A stretch of DNA of 64,000 nt from Streptomyces sp. NBC_00440 (GTDB lineage Bacteria; Actinomycetota; Actinomycetes; Streptomycetales; Streptomycetaceae), in the NCBI RefSeq assembly GCF_036014215.1, contig NZ_CP107921.1, positions 3,149,001-3,213,000 of the forward strand, read 5' to 3'. A program made the position numbers and the translations under genes. Shown in pieces: positions 8,355 through 16,086 of the stretch (position 1 is the stretch's first letter; each line of letters starts with the position of its first letter). A model generated the notes under the pieces. That model made no database searches. It saw only the letters and a list, made by a program, of their open reading frames with translations, and was not told the DNA's origin.

Positions 8355-11150
8355 TCAGAGCAGCCCGTCCCACATCTGCTCCAGCAGGACCGACCACCAG
8401 CTCTCCGGCGAACCGAGCGCCGCCGGATCCAGCATCAGCAACTGCGCCTGGAAGTCGACCGTCCACCGGCCGGCCTGCTCCGGGGTGAGGCCGAAGCGCA
8501 GCCGCCACATCCGGCCCAGCAGCGCCAGCGACCGTACGAACTCGGGCAGCCCGGAGTTCACGAACTGCGGCGCCACCGGACGGCCGCCAGGACCCGCCTC
8601 CACCGGCACGGCCACGATGTTCGCCGTGCCGTACTGCACACAGATCGCCCGCCCGAAGTCGGAGCCCATCACCAGATACGACCCCGCGTCGGACGCGGGC
8701 TGCACCTGGCGCTGCGCGGCCAGCTCGGCCAGCGTCGGCACCGGCTGGCCCGGCACCGCCTGCGCCCAGAAGAACGGGCCGAAATCGACCGGCAGCCCCG
8801 CCCACACCAGCGTCTGCGCCACGGCCTCCGGCACACCCTGGCGGGACACGGCCCGCTGGTCGAAACGGAAGACGCCCTGCGGCCCGAAGGCCTGCGCCAG
8901 TTCGTGCGCGACACCCTGCGGCGGGACCGGCGGCGCCGGCTGCACCGCCGGCAGCGGGGCCCGCACCGGCGCCGGCCGCGCCGGACCGTCCGCGACCTGG
9001 TGCAACTCGCCCTGATGGGTCAGCAGATGCTGCATCCCCTGCTGGCGGCTGGCGTGATCCTTGCCGTACGGGGCGACGCTGGTGATCCGGACCTGCGGCC
9101 AGGTCTCCCGGATCATCCGCGCACAGTACCCACCCGGCAGCTCGCACGACTCCAGCTCCGTGTGCAGCTCGATGACCTGCTGCGGCGGCACGTTCATGGC
9201 CCGCAGCTCGTGCAGCATCTGCCACTCGGGGTGCGGGGTGCCGGGCGCGGAACGGCGGATGAGCTGCTGCTCCGAACCGTCCTGCGCGCGGTAGCGCAGC
9301 ACGGCCTGATAGCCGGGGCCCACCGTCGGCAGCCCACCGGGGGGCTGCTGCGGATACCCGTACGCGGCACCCTGCGGCGGCGGCACGGGACCGGGCGGCT
9401 GCGCAGGACCGGGAGGCGGAATCCGGCCGGGCGGCGGCGTGCCCCCGGGGCCGGCCAGCATGGTGGCCGCGTGGTGCACATCGCCACCGATGCTCCCACC
9501 GGGCGGCGGAGGCGTCGGCGGAGCGGCCTGACCGGGCCGGCCCGGCGGACCGGGCGGCTGCGGCACACCCGCACCGGGCACACCGGGCGGACCCGGCGGC
9601 TGCGGCGCACCGGGCGGACCGGCAGGCCTGGCACCGCCGAGACCGCCCTGGCCCCCGGGACCGCGACCACCGAGACTGCCCTGGCCGCCCAGACTCGGAC
9701 CCGCCAGCATCGTCGCCGCCTGGTGCACATCGCCACCGGAGCCCCCACCGGTACTTCCGCCGGGCGGCGGAGGCGTCGGCGGCACGGGCGGCTGCGGCAC
9801 GCCGGGCTGACCGGGCGGCTGCTGACCGGGAGTCTGCGGCGCACCCGGGGCACCGGACGCACCGGGCGGTCCGGGCGGCTGCGGGCCCTCGGGGCCGAGG
9901 TGCGAGACCAGCTGCGTACGTACGTAACCACCGGCCGGAACACCCGGCGGCAGCGGCGGAGCAGCATCGGGCCGCGCACCCGGGGTGCCCGGGGCGCCGG
10001 GCGGGGGCGGCGTGGTCACACCACTGCCTCGCGCCGACCGCGGGGGCGCGGTGGCCTTGCTGGTCGCGGCGTCGGCGATGTCACCGGCACCGGGGCCGGC
10101 AGCGGGGCCCTGGCCCGGAACCTGACCGGCGGCGGGCGGCAGAGGCGCACCCGGACCCGGCGGCGTCTGCGACGGGGGCTGCGGCAACGACTGCGGCGGC
10201 TGCTGACCCCCCATCGACGGCTGCTGAGGCAGCGGCGAGGGCTGCGGGAACTGCGGCGGCTGAGGCTGCTGCGGCGGCTGGGGCTGCTGCGGCGGCTGGG
10301 GCTGCTGCTGGGGTCCGCTCAGCGCGGGCGCGATGGTCGTCCTCGGCAGCCCGCTGCCACCGGACATCAGCGCCGTCTTGGCCTCGGGCGCCACACCGGG
10401 CGGCGGGGCACCCTCGTCGTCCGAACCGGCCAGCGGCGGCGCGAACACGGTCCCGGGCAGCGGAACCGAACCGTCCGGACCACCCGGCGCCGCATTGGTG
10501 TCGGTCCCGGCCCACGGGGTCCCGTCCGCCGGGACGCCCGCACCGGCTGCGGGCGCATGGCCCCCGCCGGCACCACCGGACGCACTGGAACCACCGGACA
10601 CGTCGGACCCTGCCGACGCACCCGCGCCCACGCCCGCGCCTGCTCCCGGCCAGGAAGGCGACGCACCGCCGCCGGCCGACGGGCTCCCACCCGACGTACC
10701 CCAACTGCCCCCCGCAGCAGGCGCACCAGCACCCGCACCATCCCCGGATCCAGCCCCGGACCCCGACCGCCGGTCAGGAATCCCCAGCTTGTCCGCCGCG
10801 TCCTGCAGCCACTCCGGCGGAGTCAGCAGGAACGACGTCTGGTTCAGATCGATCCGCTGCGGCGGCTCCGGCGCCGCAGGCGCATCGCCCGTCACCCCGT
10901 ACTCCTCCTCGTACCGCCGCACCACCTCGCCGACCGGCAGCCCGGGCCACAGCGTCGCCTCACCGCCGTCCCGCGCGATCACCAGCCTCTGACGGCCGCC
11001 ACCACCCGAAGGGCCCTCCGCGCGGTCCTCCGCCCACACCACGAAACCGAGGTCGAACTCCCGTACCCGCACCTCACGGTGCTGATACGCGGCCACGTCC
11101 CCGTTGACCCACTCTTCCGCGCGCTCCTGCGCCTGCGCAAAGGTCACCAT
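8355..11150 (-). CDS. Multidomain protein: YrhB/Imm35-like domain, Pro/Gly/Gln linker, nucleotide-deaminase-like domain, SUKH-4 domain
   Basis: 931 residues. Residues 1-88 (AEEWVNGDVAAY, FDLGFVVWAEDR, RLVIARDGGEATLWPGLPV) match the YrhB/Imm35 immunity fold. About 130-610 is a low-complexity linker of Pro, Gly, Gln and Ser. About 614-720 looks like a zinc deaminase of the polymorphic-toxin class: PHPEW supplies H640-x-E642, and SCELPGGYC supplies C669 and C676. About 750-931 (FRFDQRAVSRQGVPEAV, GPFFWAQAVPG, DFGRAICVQ) resembles SUKH-4 immunity proteins. So a toxin-type catalytic domain sits between two immunity-type domains in one chain. There is no signal peptide, WXG100, LXG or other export module. 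The gene starts 7 bases after the WHH-SUKH gene and is co-transcribed with it. Domain names come from motif recall; the deaminase subtype is uncertain. Confidence 0.75.
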   Translation of the reverse strand: MVTFAQAQERAEEWVNGDVAAYQHREVRVREFDLGFVVWAEDRAEGPSGGGGRQRLVIARDGGEATLWPGLPVGEVVRRYEEEYGVTGDAPAAPEPPQRIDLNQTSFLLTPPEWLQDAADKLGIPDRRSGSGAGSGDGAGAGAPAAGGSWGTSGGSPSAGGGASPSWPGAGAGVGAGASAGSDVSGGSSASGGAGGGHAPAAGAGVPADGTPWAGTDTNAAPGGPDGSVPLPGTVFAPPLAGSDDEGAPPPGVAPEAKTALMSGGSGLPRTTIAPALSGPQQQPQPPQQPQPPQQPQPPQFPQPSPLPQQPSMGGQQPPQSLPQPPSQTPPGPGAPLPPAAGQVPGQGPAAGPGAGDIADAATSKATAPPRSARGSGVTTPPPPGAPGTPGARPDAAPPLPPGVPAGGYVRTQLVSHLGPEGPQPPGPPGASGAPGAPQTPGQQPPGQPGVPQPPVPPTPPPPGGSTGGGSGGDVHQAATMLAGPSLGGQGSLGGRGPGGQGGLGGARPAGPPGAPQPPGPPGVPGAGVPQPPGPPGRPGQAAPPTPPPPGGSIGGDVHHAATMLAGPGGTPPPGRIPPPGPAQPPGPVPPPQGAAYGYPQQPPGGLPTVGPGYQAVLRYRAQDGSEQQLIRRSAPGTPHPEWQMLHELRAMNVPPQQVIELHTELESCELPGGYCARMIRETWPQVRITSVAPYGKDHASRQQGMQHLLTHQGELHQVADGPARPAPVRAPLPAVQPAPPVPPQGVAHELAQAFGPQGVFRFDQRAVSRQGVPEAVAQTLVWAGLPVDFGPFFWAQAVPGQPVPTLAELAAQRQVQPASDAGSYLVMGSDFGRAICVQYGTANIVAVPVEAGPGGRPVAPQFVNSGLPEFVRSLALLGRMWRLRFGLTPEQAGRWTVDFQAQLLMLDPAALGSPESWWSVLLEQMWDGLL

Positions 11151-11157
11151 CGGCTCT

Positions 11158-12141
11158 TCACCCCTCGGCCGAGACCGGGACGGCCTGCGCGAAGCCGCCG
11201 TCCACCATCAGGTTCGCCACTGTCTCCAGCTCCGGCGGATTCCCCGCGAGCCGCTCCAGGAACGCATCGAAATCCTCACCGCACGGCAGCAGCAACCGCT
11301 CCACCCGCTCCGCCGGCGGCCACGCGTCCTGGTCCCTGGCATCGTCGTACGCACAGAACCAGACCGTGCCGACAGCGCCGCCCTTCACCTTCACGGCGAC
11401 GATCCCGCCCTGGACGAAACCCACGCCCAGATAGTCCTTCGTCAGATGGTCCCGCAGACACTTGTTCACGTACACCAGGTCATTGACAGCGGCCTCGTCG
11501 CGCACCGTGAAGAACGGCTGGTCCACCAGCAGGCCCAACTCCGCGTCCAGCGCGGTCCCGACCGGCGCACAGCCGCCCGCCGCCTTCAGGAACGACCGGT
11601 ACGCGGCAGGCAGCCGGTACCCGAGATCCTCCTCAGCGGCCAGAACCAGCTGCTCGCCGACCGCCACCGCACCCCTGGGCAGCCCGAAATGGACCGGCCG
11701 GGTGTCCTGCAGCGGACGCGTACCCCGCTTGTTCTGGTCGACGGCCGCCGTCGCCAGCCCGCCGTGATGCCGCAACAGCGCCTTGACCTCGACCGGTACG
11801 AGTTCCAGACGGCGCGCACCGGGCACGTGGTGCCAGGTCCAGCCGTGCGGCGTGGCAACGGCCGGGATCGTGTCCCACAGCTCGTGCCCCGAGGCCGCCA
11901 GCGCGGCATTGGCCGACACATAGTCCGTCAGCCGCAACTCGTCGACGCCGAACCCCTCCGGGGGTTCCGCGATCTCCGCGGCCGCGCGCGCGTACGGCGA
12001 GAAATCCGGGAAGCCGTTCCCGTCCACCCGCACCCCACGGGGGTGGCGCGCGGCCCGGACCGGGTCCGGGAAGCTCACGAGCTGCCCGGCATAAGCCGCG
12101 TTCGGTGGCGCGGCTTGCTGCCCGAGCCGACCTGTCGTCAT
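11158..12141 (-). CDS. WHH (HNH/EndoVII) nuclease domain fused to SUKH-1 (SMI1/KNR4) domain
   Basis: 327 residues. The N-terminal 135 carry the WHH-type HNH/endonuclease VII signature: FPDFSPYA (44-51), LTDYVSAN (71-78), WTWHHVPGARRLELVPVEV (101-119, W103-H104-H105) and RHHGG (124-128). In polymorphic toxins this domain is a DNase with a single bound metal. Residues about 160-305 (VLAAEEDLGYRLPAAYRSFL, GCAPVG, FDAFLERL) are a SUKH-1/SMI1-KNR4 fold, the usual immunity protein for HNH toxins. The fusion places effector and antidote in one polypeptide with no export signal. It is the promoter-proximal gene of a two-gene leftward operon. One canonical lysine/histidine position reads VEVK instead of the common EIH, so nuclease activity may be lost. 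Confidence 0.8.
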   Translation of the reverse strand: MTTGRLGQQAAPPNAAYAGQLVSFPDPVRAARHPRGVRVDGNGFPDFSPYARAAAEIAEPPEGFGVDELRLTDYVSANAALAASGHELWDTIPAVATPHGWTWHHVPGARRLELVPVEVKALLRHHGGLATAAVDQNKRGTRPLQDTRPVHFGLPRGAVAVGEQLVLAAEEDLGYRLPAAYRSFLKAAGGCAPVGTALDAELGLLVDQPFFTVRDEAAVNDLVYVNKCLRDHLTKDYLGVGFVQGGIVAVKVKGGAVGTVWFCAYDDARDQDAWPPAERVERLLLPCGEDFDAFLERLAGNPPELETVANLMVDGGFAQAVPVSAEG

Positions 12142-12404
12142 GGCGGTTGCCCCCTGCTGCGAATGGCGTGGAACGACAGCCTATGCGGTGGTGCAAGAGG
12201 CGGTCCCGCCCCGTCACCGCACTGTCGGGCACCCCGCGCACCGACGTAACGGACGGTCACGTTCGAGTGACCCGCAGCCGACACACCACGCCGATCACAG
12301 GCCCCAGCTTCCCCACCCGGCGCCCCATTTGGCAGGCTGACCCCGCAACACGGGGGCGCAACACCGGCGGCAGCCGCCGCGGGGGTGGGAGGGGCAGCAC
12401 AACC
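12142..12404. promoter_or_regulatory. Divergent promoter region of the toxin/immunity island
   Basis: This gap lies between the leftward WHH-SUKH operon (start 12141) and the rightward deaminase/SUKH-3 pair (start 12405). Both promoters must be here. No operator palindrome was clear. A GGAGG-like ribosome site (GGGAGGGGC, about 12387-12395) precedes the ATG at 12405. Confidence 0.4.
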
Positions 12405-12965
12405 ATGCACACCGCACAGACACCGCACACACCACACACAGTGCCGTCACCGCAGACCGGAGCGCCGTCACCGCAGACCGGGCCGGCCGGCGACCCACGT
12501 CTGCGCTGGAGCAGTACGGAAACCCGCCCGCCCGAACTCCTCCACCGCAGAGACGGCATCCTCCCCACAGTCGCCGCGGCACTCTCCGTCCGCGGCGCCG
12601 ACACCCTCACCTCCACCGCGGGCAAGGCCGACCAGCCCCCCACACTCCACCCGCTGGTCCACGACTTCCTCACCACCCTCACCAGCGGCCAGCGCGAACG
12701 ATTCACCGGACGCTGCCCCGAAGCGATCCTGCTCTCCCGCCACCTCACCGCCGTAGAAGGCACCCGCTCCAAACGGGCCTCCCGCAAACCCCTCACCAAC
12801 GGCGAAGCCCGCCGCACCCTCAAACACGCCAAAGTCACCGCCCGCCACATCCGCGAGGACGGCGACCCCCTCCACGGCAGCTACGCACCGCCCTGCCGCT
12901 CCTGTACGGCGATGCTCGCCCACTTCGGCGTACGCGCAGTCGACCCCACCACCGAGAAGGGCTGA
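12405..12965 (+). CDS. YwqJ-type deaminase domain protein
   Basis: 186 residues from the ATG at 12405; a longer open frame to 12105 runs through the divergent promoter and is unlikely. The catalytic pattern of YwqJ-like deaminases is visible: GRCPEA (C104-x-E106, the variant in which Cys replaces the usual zinc-ligand His) and HGSYAPPCRSC (C164 and C167), with HIREDGDP between them. In polymorphic toxin systems this family is proposed to deaminate nucleic acid bases or nucleotides. The N-terminus (about 1-30) is His/Pro/Thr-rich and not an export signal. A SUKH-3 immunity-type gene follows after 10 bases, the standard toxin-then-antidote order. Substrate and toxicity are inferred from family. 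Confidence 0.8.
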   Translation: MHTAQTPHTPHTVPSPQTGAPSPQTGPAGDPRLRWSSTETRPPELLHRRDGILPTVAAALSVRGADTLTSTAGKADQPPTLHPLVHDFLTTLTSGQRERFTGRCPEAILLSRHLTAVEGTRSKRASRKPLTNGEARRTLKHAKVTARHIREDGDPLHGSYAPPCRSCTAMLAHFGVRAVDPTTEKG

Positions 12966-12975
12966 ACCACCGCCG

Positions 12976-13494
12976 ATGCCGCCGCACCCGCAGGACGCGC
13001 CGGACGCACCCGCCGTCCCCAGCACCCGCTTCCCCGACACCGTGGACGCCGCGCTGCGCGAAGCGGGCTGGCTGCCCGGCCGCTGGGACATCCGGGGCGC
13101 CGAACAGTGGGCCGACACCCTGCGCGCCCACGTCTCACCCGCCGGCCACCAGCACGCGGTCTTCCCCGCGGCCGTCGAAGCCTGGGCCGAATTCGGCGGA
13201 CTGCGCATCACCGGCCCCGCACCCGGCCGCCAGACAGCACCCGCCCCGGTCCTGATCGACCCGCTCAGCGGCCTGCACCTCGCCCGCACCCTCGCCGACC
13301 TGGGCCGCGCACTCGACACCGAGATCGCCCCGCTCGGCGACGAAGGAGACGGCCGGGCACTGCTCGCCATCGACTCCGAAGGCCGCATCTACAGCATCGA
13401 CCACACCGGCGACTGGTACCTCGGCCACGACATCGACCAGGGCCTCGTCACCCTCATCACCGGACTCCAGGCAGTCAGACTGGGCTCGGGGTAA
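12976..13494 (+). CDS. SUKH-3 family immunity-type protein
   Basis: 172 residues. The SUKH-3 pattern runs the length of the chain: an N-terminal helix (FPDTVDAALREAGWLPGRW), AVEAWAEFGGLRITGP (about 66-81), LIDPLSG, the PLG...LLAIDSEGRIYSIDH block (about 118-142), and GDWYLGHDIDQGLVTLITG near the end. SUKH-3 proteins are the usual cognates of deaminase toxins, and this gene starts 10 bases after a YwqJ-type deaminase. Binding and neutralising that deaminase is the likely role, inferred from family and operon structure. Confidence 0.85.
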   Translation: MPPHPQDAPDAPAVPSTRFPDTVDAALREAGWLPGRWDIRGAEQWADTLRAHVSPAGHQHAVFPAAVEAWAEFGGLRITGPAPGRQTAPAPVLIDPLSGLHLARTLADLGRALDTEIAPLGDEGDGRALLAIDSEGRIYSIDHTGDWYLGHDIDQGLVTLITGLQAVRLGSG

Positions 13495-13518
13495 CGGAAG
13501 CGGCGACAGAGGGCCCCC

Positions 13519-13560
13519 GTCAGGTCAGGTCAGGTCCGGTGAGGTCCGGTCAGCTCAGCT
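13519..13560. repeat. Short GGTCA/GGTCCGGT direct repeats
   Basis: A run of GTCAG GTCAG GTCAG GTCCG GTGAG GTCCG GTCAG CTCAG lies between the convergent SUKH-3 and histidine kinase genes and touches the last codons of the kinase gene. It looks like pentanucleotide slippage. A similar pattern occurs at 33124-33168. Confidence 0.5.
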
Positions 13561-14874
13561 CTGTCCGGCCGGCCGCTGCTCCGGCAACACCGCCGACACC
13601 CGGAACCCCCCGGCCTCCGTGGGCCCCGACACGAACACCCCGCCCAGCGCGGTCACCCGCTCCCGCATCCCCAGCAGCCCGTTCCCCCCGCTGGGCAGCC
13701 CCGCATCGGCCGCACCCGCGTCCGAAGGACCGTTCTCGATCTGCAGAGCGACCTCGGCTGTCCGATGCGCCAGCCGCACCCGGGTCTTCGCCCCGGCAGC
13801 GTGCTTGTGCACATTCGTCAGCGCCTCCTGCACCACCCGGTACGCCGTCTGCTCCACCAGCGCGTCGTACGGTCCGGCCACACCCTCCACCAGCAGCTCC
13901 ACCACCATCCCCGCCGCCCGCGACTGCCCCACGAGCACATCCAGCTCATCCAGGCACGGCCCGTCCTCCACCGCTGCCGCAGCAGCCGCCGCAGCAGCCA
14001 CCCCGACCGCCGCCAGCGGCACCGCCGCCGGAGCCCTCACCGGCTCACCGGAACGCAGCACCCCGAGCATCTCCCGCAACTCGGTCAGCGCCTGCCGCCC
14101 CATGTCCCCCACCAGCGCCGCGTTCTTCGACGCCTTCGCCGGATCCTTCAACGCCACCGCCTGCAGAGCCGCCGCATGCACCACCATCAGACTCACCCGG
14201 TGCGCGACCACATCGTGCATCTCCCGCGCGATCCGCGTCCGCTCCTCCGTACGCGCCCACTCGGCCCGCTCCTCGGCCCGGTCCGCCAGCAGCGACAGCT
14301 CACGCTCCAGACTGTCCGCCCGCTCCCGCAGACTCTCCATGAGCCGGCGGCGCGCCCCGGTGTACAGCCCCAGCAGCACGGGCGGGGCCGTCAGCCCCAG
14401 CGACATGAAGACGGATCCGAGCACGACGAACTGCGATCCCGGACTGCCGTCCTCGGCCCCCATGCCGTGCCGCAGCCGCACGAACGTCACGATGAGCGTG
14501 CCGAGCGTCGCCATCACCGTCAGCGCACCGGTCAGCCGACGCGGCACATCGGACGCGGCGAGCGTGTAGAGCCCGACGATGCCCATCAGGAAACCCATCT
14601 GGGCGGGCGTGGTGGCGATCGACACCAGCACCACCGCGATCGGCCACCGCCGCCGAAGCACCAGTACGAATCCGGCCAACAGCCCGAACACCACCCCGAA
14701 CGGCACGGGAAGCCCGGCCTGCCCGGAGAAATCGACACCCTCCAACGCACACTCAAGAGCCGAGACAACACCCAGCCCCACATCCAGCACGGCACTGCGC
14801 CGCCGTTCCCACCACCACCAGCCACGGGCGGTCAGCCCCGTGGCCGTGGCGTCGTGCGCCCCCGTTGCGGTCAT
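13555..14874 (-). CDS. Orphan sensor histidine kinase (HisKA_3 family)
   Basis: A 439-residue NarL-class sensor kinase. Four to five membrane spans fill about residues 20-180. A coiled coil follows (LRERADSLERELSLLADRAEERA, about 190-215), then the HisKA_3 phosphoacceptor box REMHDVVAHRVSLMVVHA (His in MHDVVAHR). The ATP-binding domain contains ALTNVHKHAAG (N-box) and GNGLLGMRERVTALGG (G-box). An Ala-rich insertion (VAAAAAAAAAV) interrupts the linker between HisKA_3 and ATPase. I chose MTATGAHD at 14874; an upstream ATG at 14979 would add 35 residues without family character. No response regulator is adjacent, so its partner is elsewhere. The LuxR-type regulators at 42384 and 58009 are candidates in the window but not linked. 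Confidence 0.88.
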   Translation of the reverse strand: MTATGAHDATATGLTARGWWWWERRRSAVLDVGLGVVSALECALEGVDFSGQAGLPVPFGVVFGLLAGFVLVLRRRWPIAVVLVSIATTPAQMGFLMGIVGLYTLAASDVPRRLTGALTVMATLGTLIVTFVRLRHGMGAEDGSPGSQFVVLGSVFMSLGLTAPPVLLGLYTGARRRLMESLRERADSLERELSLLADRAEERAEWARTEERTRIAREMHDVVAHRVSLMVVHAAALQAVALKDPAKASKNAALVGDMGRQALTELREMLGVLRSGEPVRAPAAVPLAAVGVAAAAAAAAAVEDGPCLDELDVLVGQSRAAGMVVELLVEGVAGPYDALVEQTAYRVVQEALTNVHKHAAGAKTRVRLAHRTAEVALQIENGPSDAGAADAGLPSGGNGLLGMRERVTALGGVFVSGPTEAGGFRVSAVLPEQRPAGQS

Positions 14875-15017
14875 GGCAACCAGCGTACGGGCGGGCGCAC
14901 CCCCTGCCCCACGAATTTCGATGTGGGAGGTTACGCGCAATACGCCCGGATCACTCGATCCAGTGAATCGAGCAGACATTCGAACCAGACGTCCGCATTC
15001 CGGACGATGCTGATTCT

Positions 15018-15869
15018 GTGACCGGTATCCGCAACAAAAACAGCAAGTACTCCGACTTCGAAGGACTGCGCGAACAGGCCATCGCGCTGCGCCGCGAGGG
15101 GCTCAGCCGCCGCCAGATCCGCGACCGGCTCTTCGTCGACAACAACGACATCCTGAACCGCCTGCTGGACGGCGAGCCCGCCCCTGACTGGACCAGGCGC
15201 CCGAACGCGAAGGACGACCTGCGGGCAGAGGCCCGCGAACTCCGACGGCAGGGCATGACGTACGACCAGATACAGGTGGAGCTGGGGTGCTCGAAGAGTT
15301 CGATCTCGCTGTGGGTACGGGATCTGCCGAAGCCACCGCGACGCACCCGCGAGGACGCGTCGGCGATCGCGAAGCGCGGCTGGGAGGTCACGCTCCAGCG
15401 GCGCGAGGTGGAGCGCCGGCGGACCAAGCGAGCCGCCACGGAGGAAATCGGCACCCTGTCCGAACGGGAGCTAATGATTGTGGGGACCGCGCTCTACTGG
15501 GCAGAAGGGACCAAGAGCAAGCCTCATCGACCCCAGGAGCGGGTGGTCTTCATCAACAGCGACCCCCACATGATCAAGGTCTTCCTCGCGTGGCTGCGCC
15601 TGCTGAAAGTCGATCCGGACAACCTGAAGTTCCACGTACACATTCACGAGACGGCCGACACCTCCGCAGCCGAGCGGTACTGGGCCGATGTGGTGGGCGG
15701 GATCGGCTCGTTCGGCAAGACGAGCATCAAGAAGCACAACCCGCTGACCAACCGCAAGAACATCGGTGAGCATTATCAGGGCCGCCTGATGGTCCGCGTG
15801 AACCAAAGCGCTGACCTATACCGTCGCATCGAGGGCTGGTGGTACGGCATAGTGTTGGATGGCAATTGA
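15018..15869 (+). CDS. HTH protein with possible LAGLIDADG-like region, upstream of tRNA-Gln
   Basis: 283 residues from GTG 15018. Two helix-turn-helix-like stretches are visible: LREQAIALRREGLSRRQIRDRL (about 17-38) and ARELRRQGMTYDQIQVELGCSKSSISLWVRDL (about 72-104, homeodomain-like, as in resolvases and transposases). A basic linker follows (ERRRTKRAA). The C-terminal part contains MIVGTALYWAEGTKSK and VFINSDPHMIKVFLAWLRLL. That order (G..LYWAEG followed by a '.f.s.d..mi..fl..l' stretch) resembles half of a LAGLIDADG endonuclease fold. I do not recognise a named family. It sits 36 bases ahead of tRNA-Gln, in the same orientation. DNA binding is likely; nuclease activity is a guess. Confidence 0.7.
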   Translation: MTGIRNKNSKYSDFEGLREQAIALRREGLSRRQIRDRLFVDNNDILNRLLDGEPAPDWTRRPNAKDDLRAEARELRRQGMTYDQIQVELGCSKSSISLWVRDLPKPPRRTREDASAIAKRGWEVTLQRREVERRRTKRAATEEIGTLSERELMIVGTALYWAEGTKSKPHRPQERVVFINSDPHMIKVFLAWLRLLKVDPDNLKFHVHIHETADTSAAERYWADVVGGIGSFGKTSIKKHNPLTNRKNIGEHYQGRLMVRVNQSADLYRRIEGWWYGIVLDGN

Positions 15870-15905
15870 GCGACCCGACCCGATGTCCGGTTTAGCTCGA
15901 TATAT

Positions 15906-15978
15906 TCCCCCATGGTGTAATCAGGCAGCACTGCGAGTTTTGGTCTCGTATGTCCAGGTTCAAATCCTGGTGGGGGAG
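15906..15978 (+). tRNA. tRNA-Gln (anticodon TTG)
   Basis: The 73-base cloverleaf has acceptor TCCCCCA/TGGGGGA, D-arm TGGTGTAATCAGGCAGCA, anticodon stem TGCGAG/CTCGTA with loop TTTTGGT (anticodon TTG, reading CAA), and T-arm CCAGG-TTCAAAT-CCTGG. The discriminator is G and the 3' CCA is not encoded. A strong hairpin follows at 15986. Confidence 0.95.
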
Positions 15979-15985
15979 CGGCAAC

Positions 15986-16016
15986 GCGGGGCTTGACCTA
16001 CCTGGTCAAGCCCCGC
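15986..16016 (+). terminator. Terminator after tRNA-Gln
   Basis: A perfect 13-bp stem GCGGGGCTTGACC / GGTCAAGCCCCGC with loop TACCT, starting 8 bases after the tRNA and 71 bases before glmU. Confidence 0.8.
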
Positions 16017-16086
16017 CCCCATTTCCACCCCCCGGCCCCCCGGTATTCTGCGGATATCCACCCACCCGCACCCGAAGGGCACCACC

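Noticed and set aside
8271..11486. A 1071-codon + strand open frame opposite the deaminase/SUKH-4 fusion
   Set aside because: Extreme Arg/Gly/His content, and it extends across two genes and the terminator. The minus strand carries recognisable domains.
12105..12404. Upstream extension of the YwqJ-type deaminase by 100 codons
   Set aside because: It would cover the divergent promoter region and overlap the start of the WHH-SUKH gene, and it lacks family residues. The ATG at 12405 has a good ribosome site.
15906..16016. tRNA-Gln as attachment site of an integrated element
   Set aside because: No integrase, no repeated tRNA 3' end in the window, and glmU/prs core genes follow directly.
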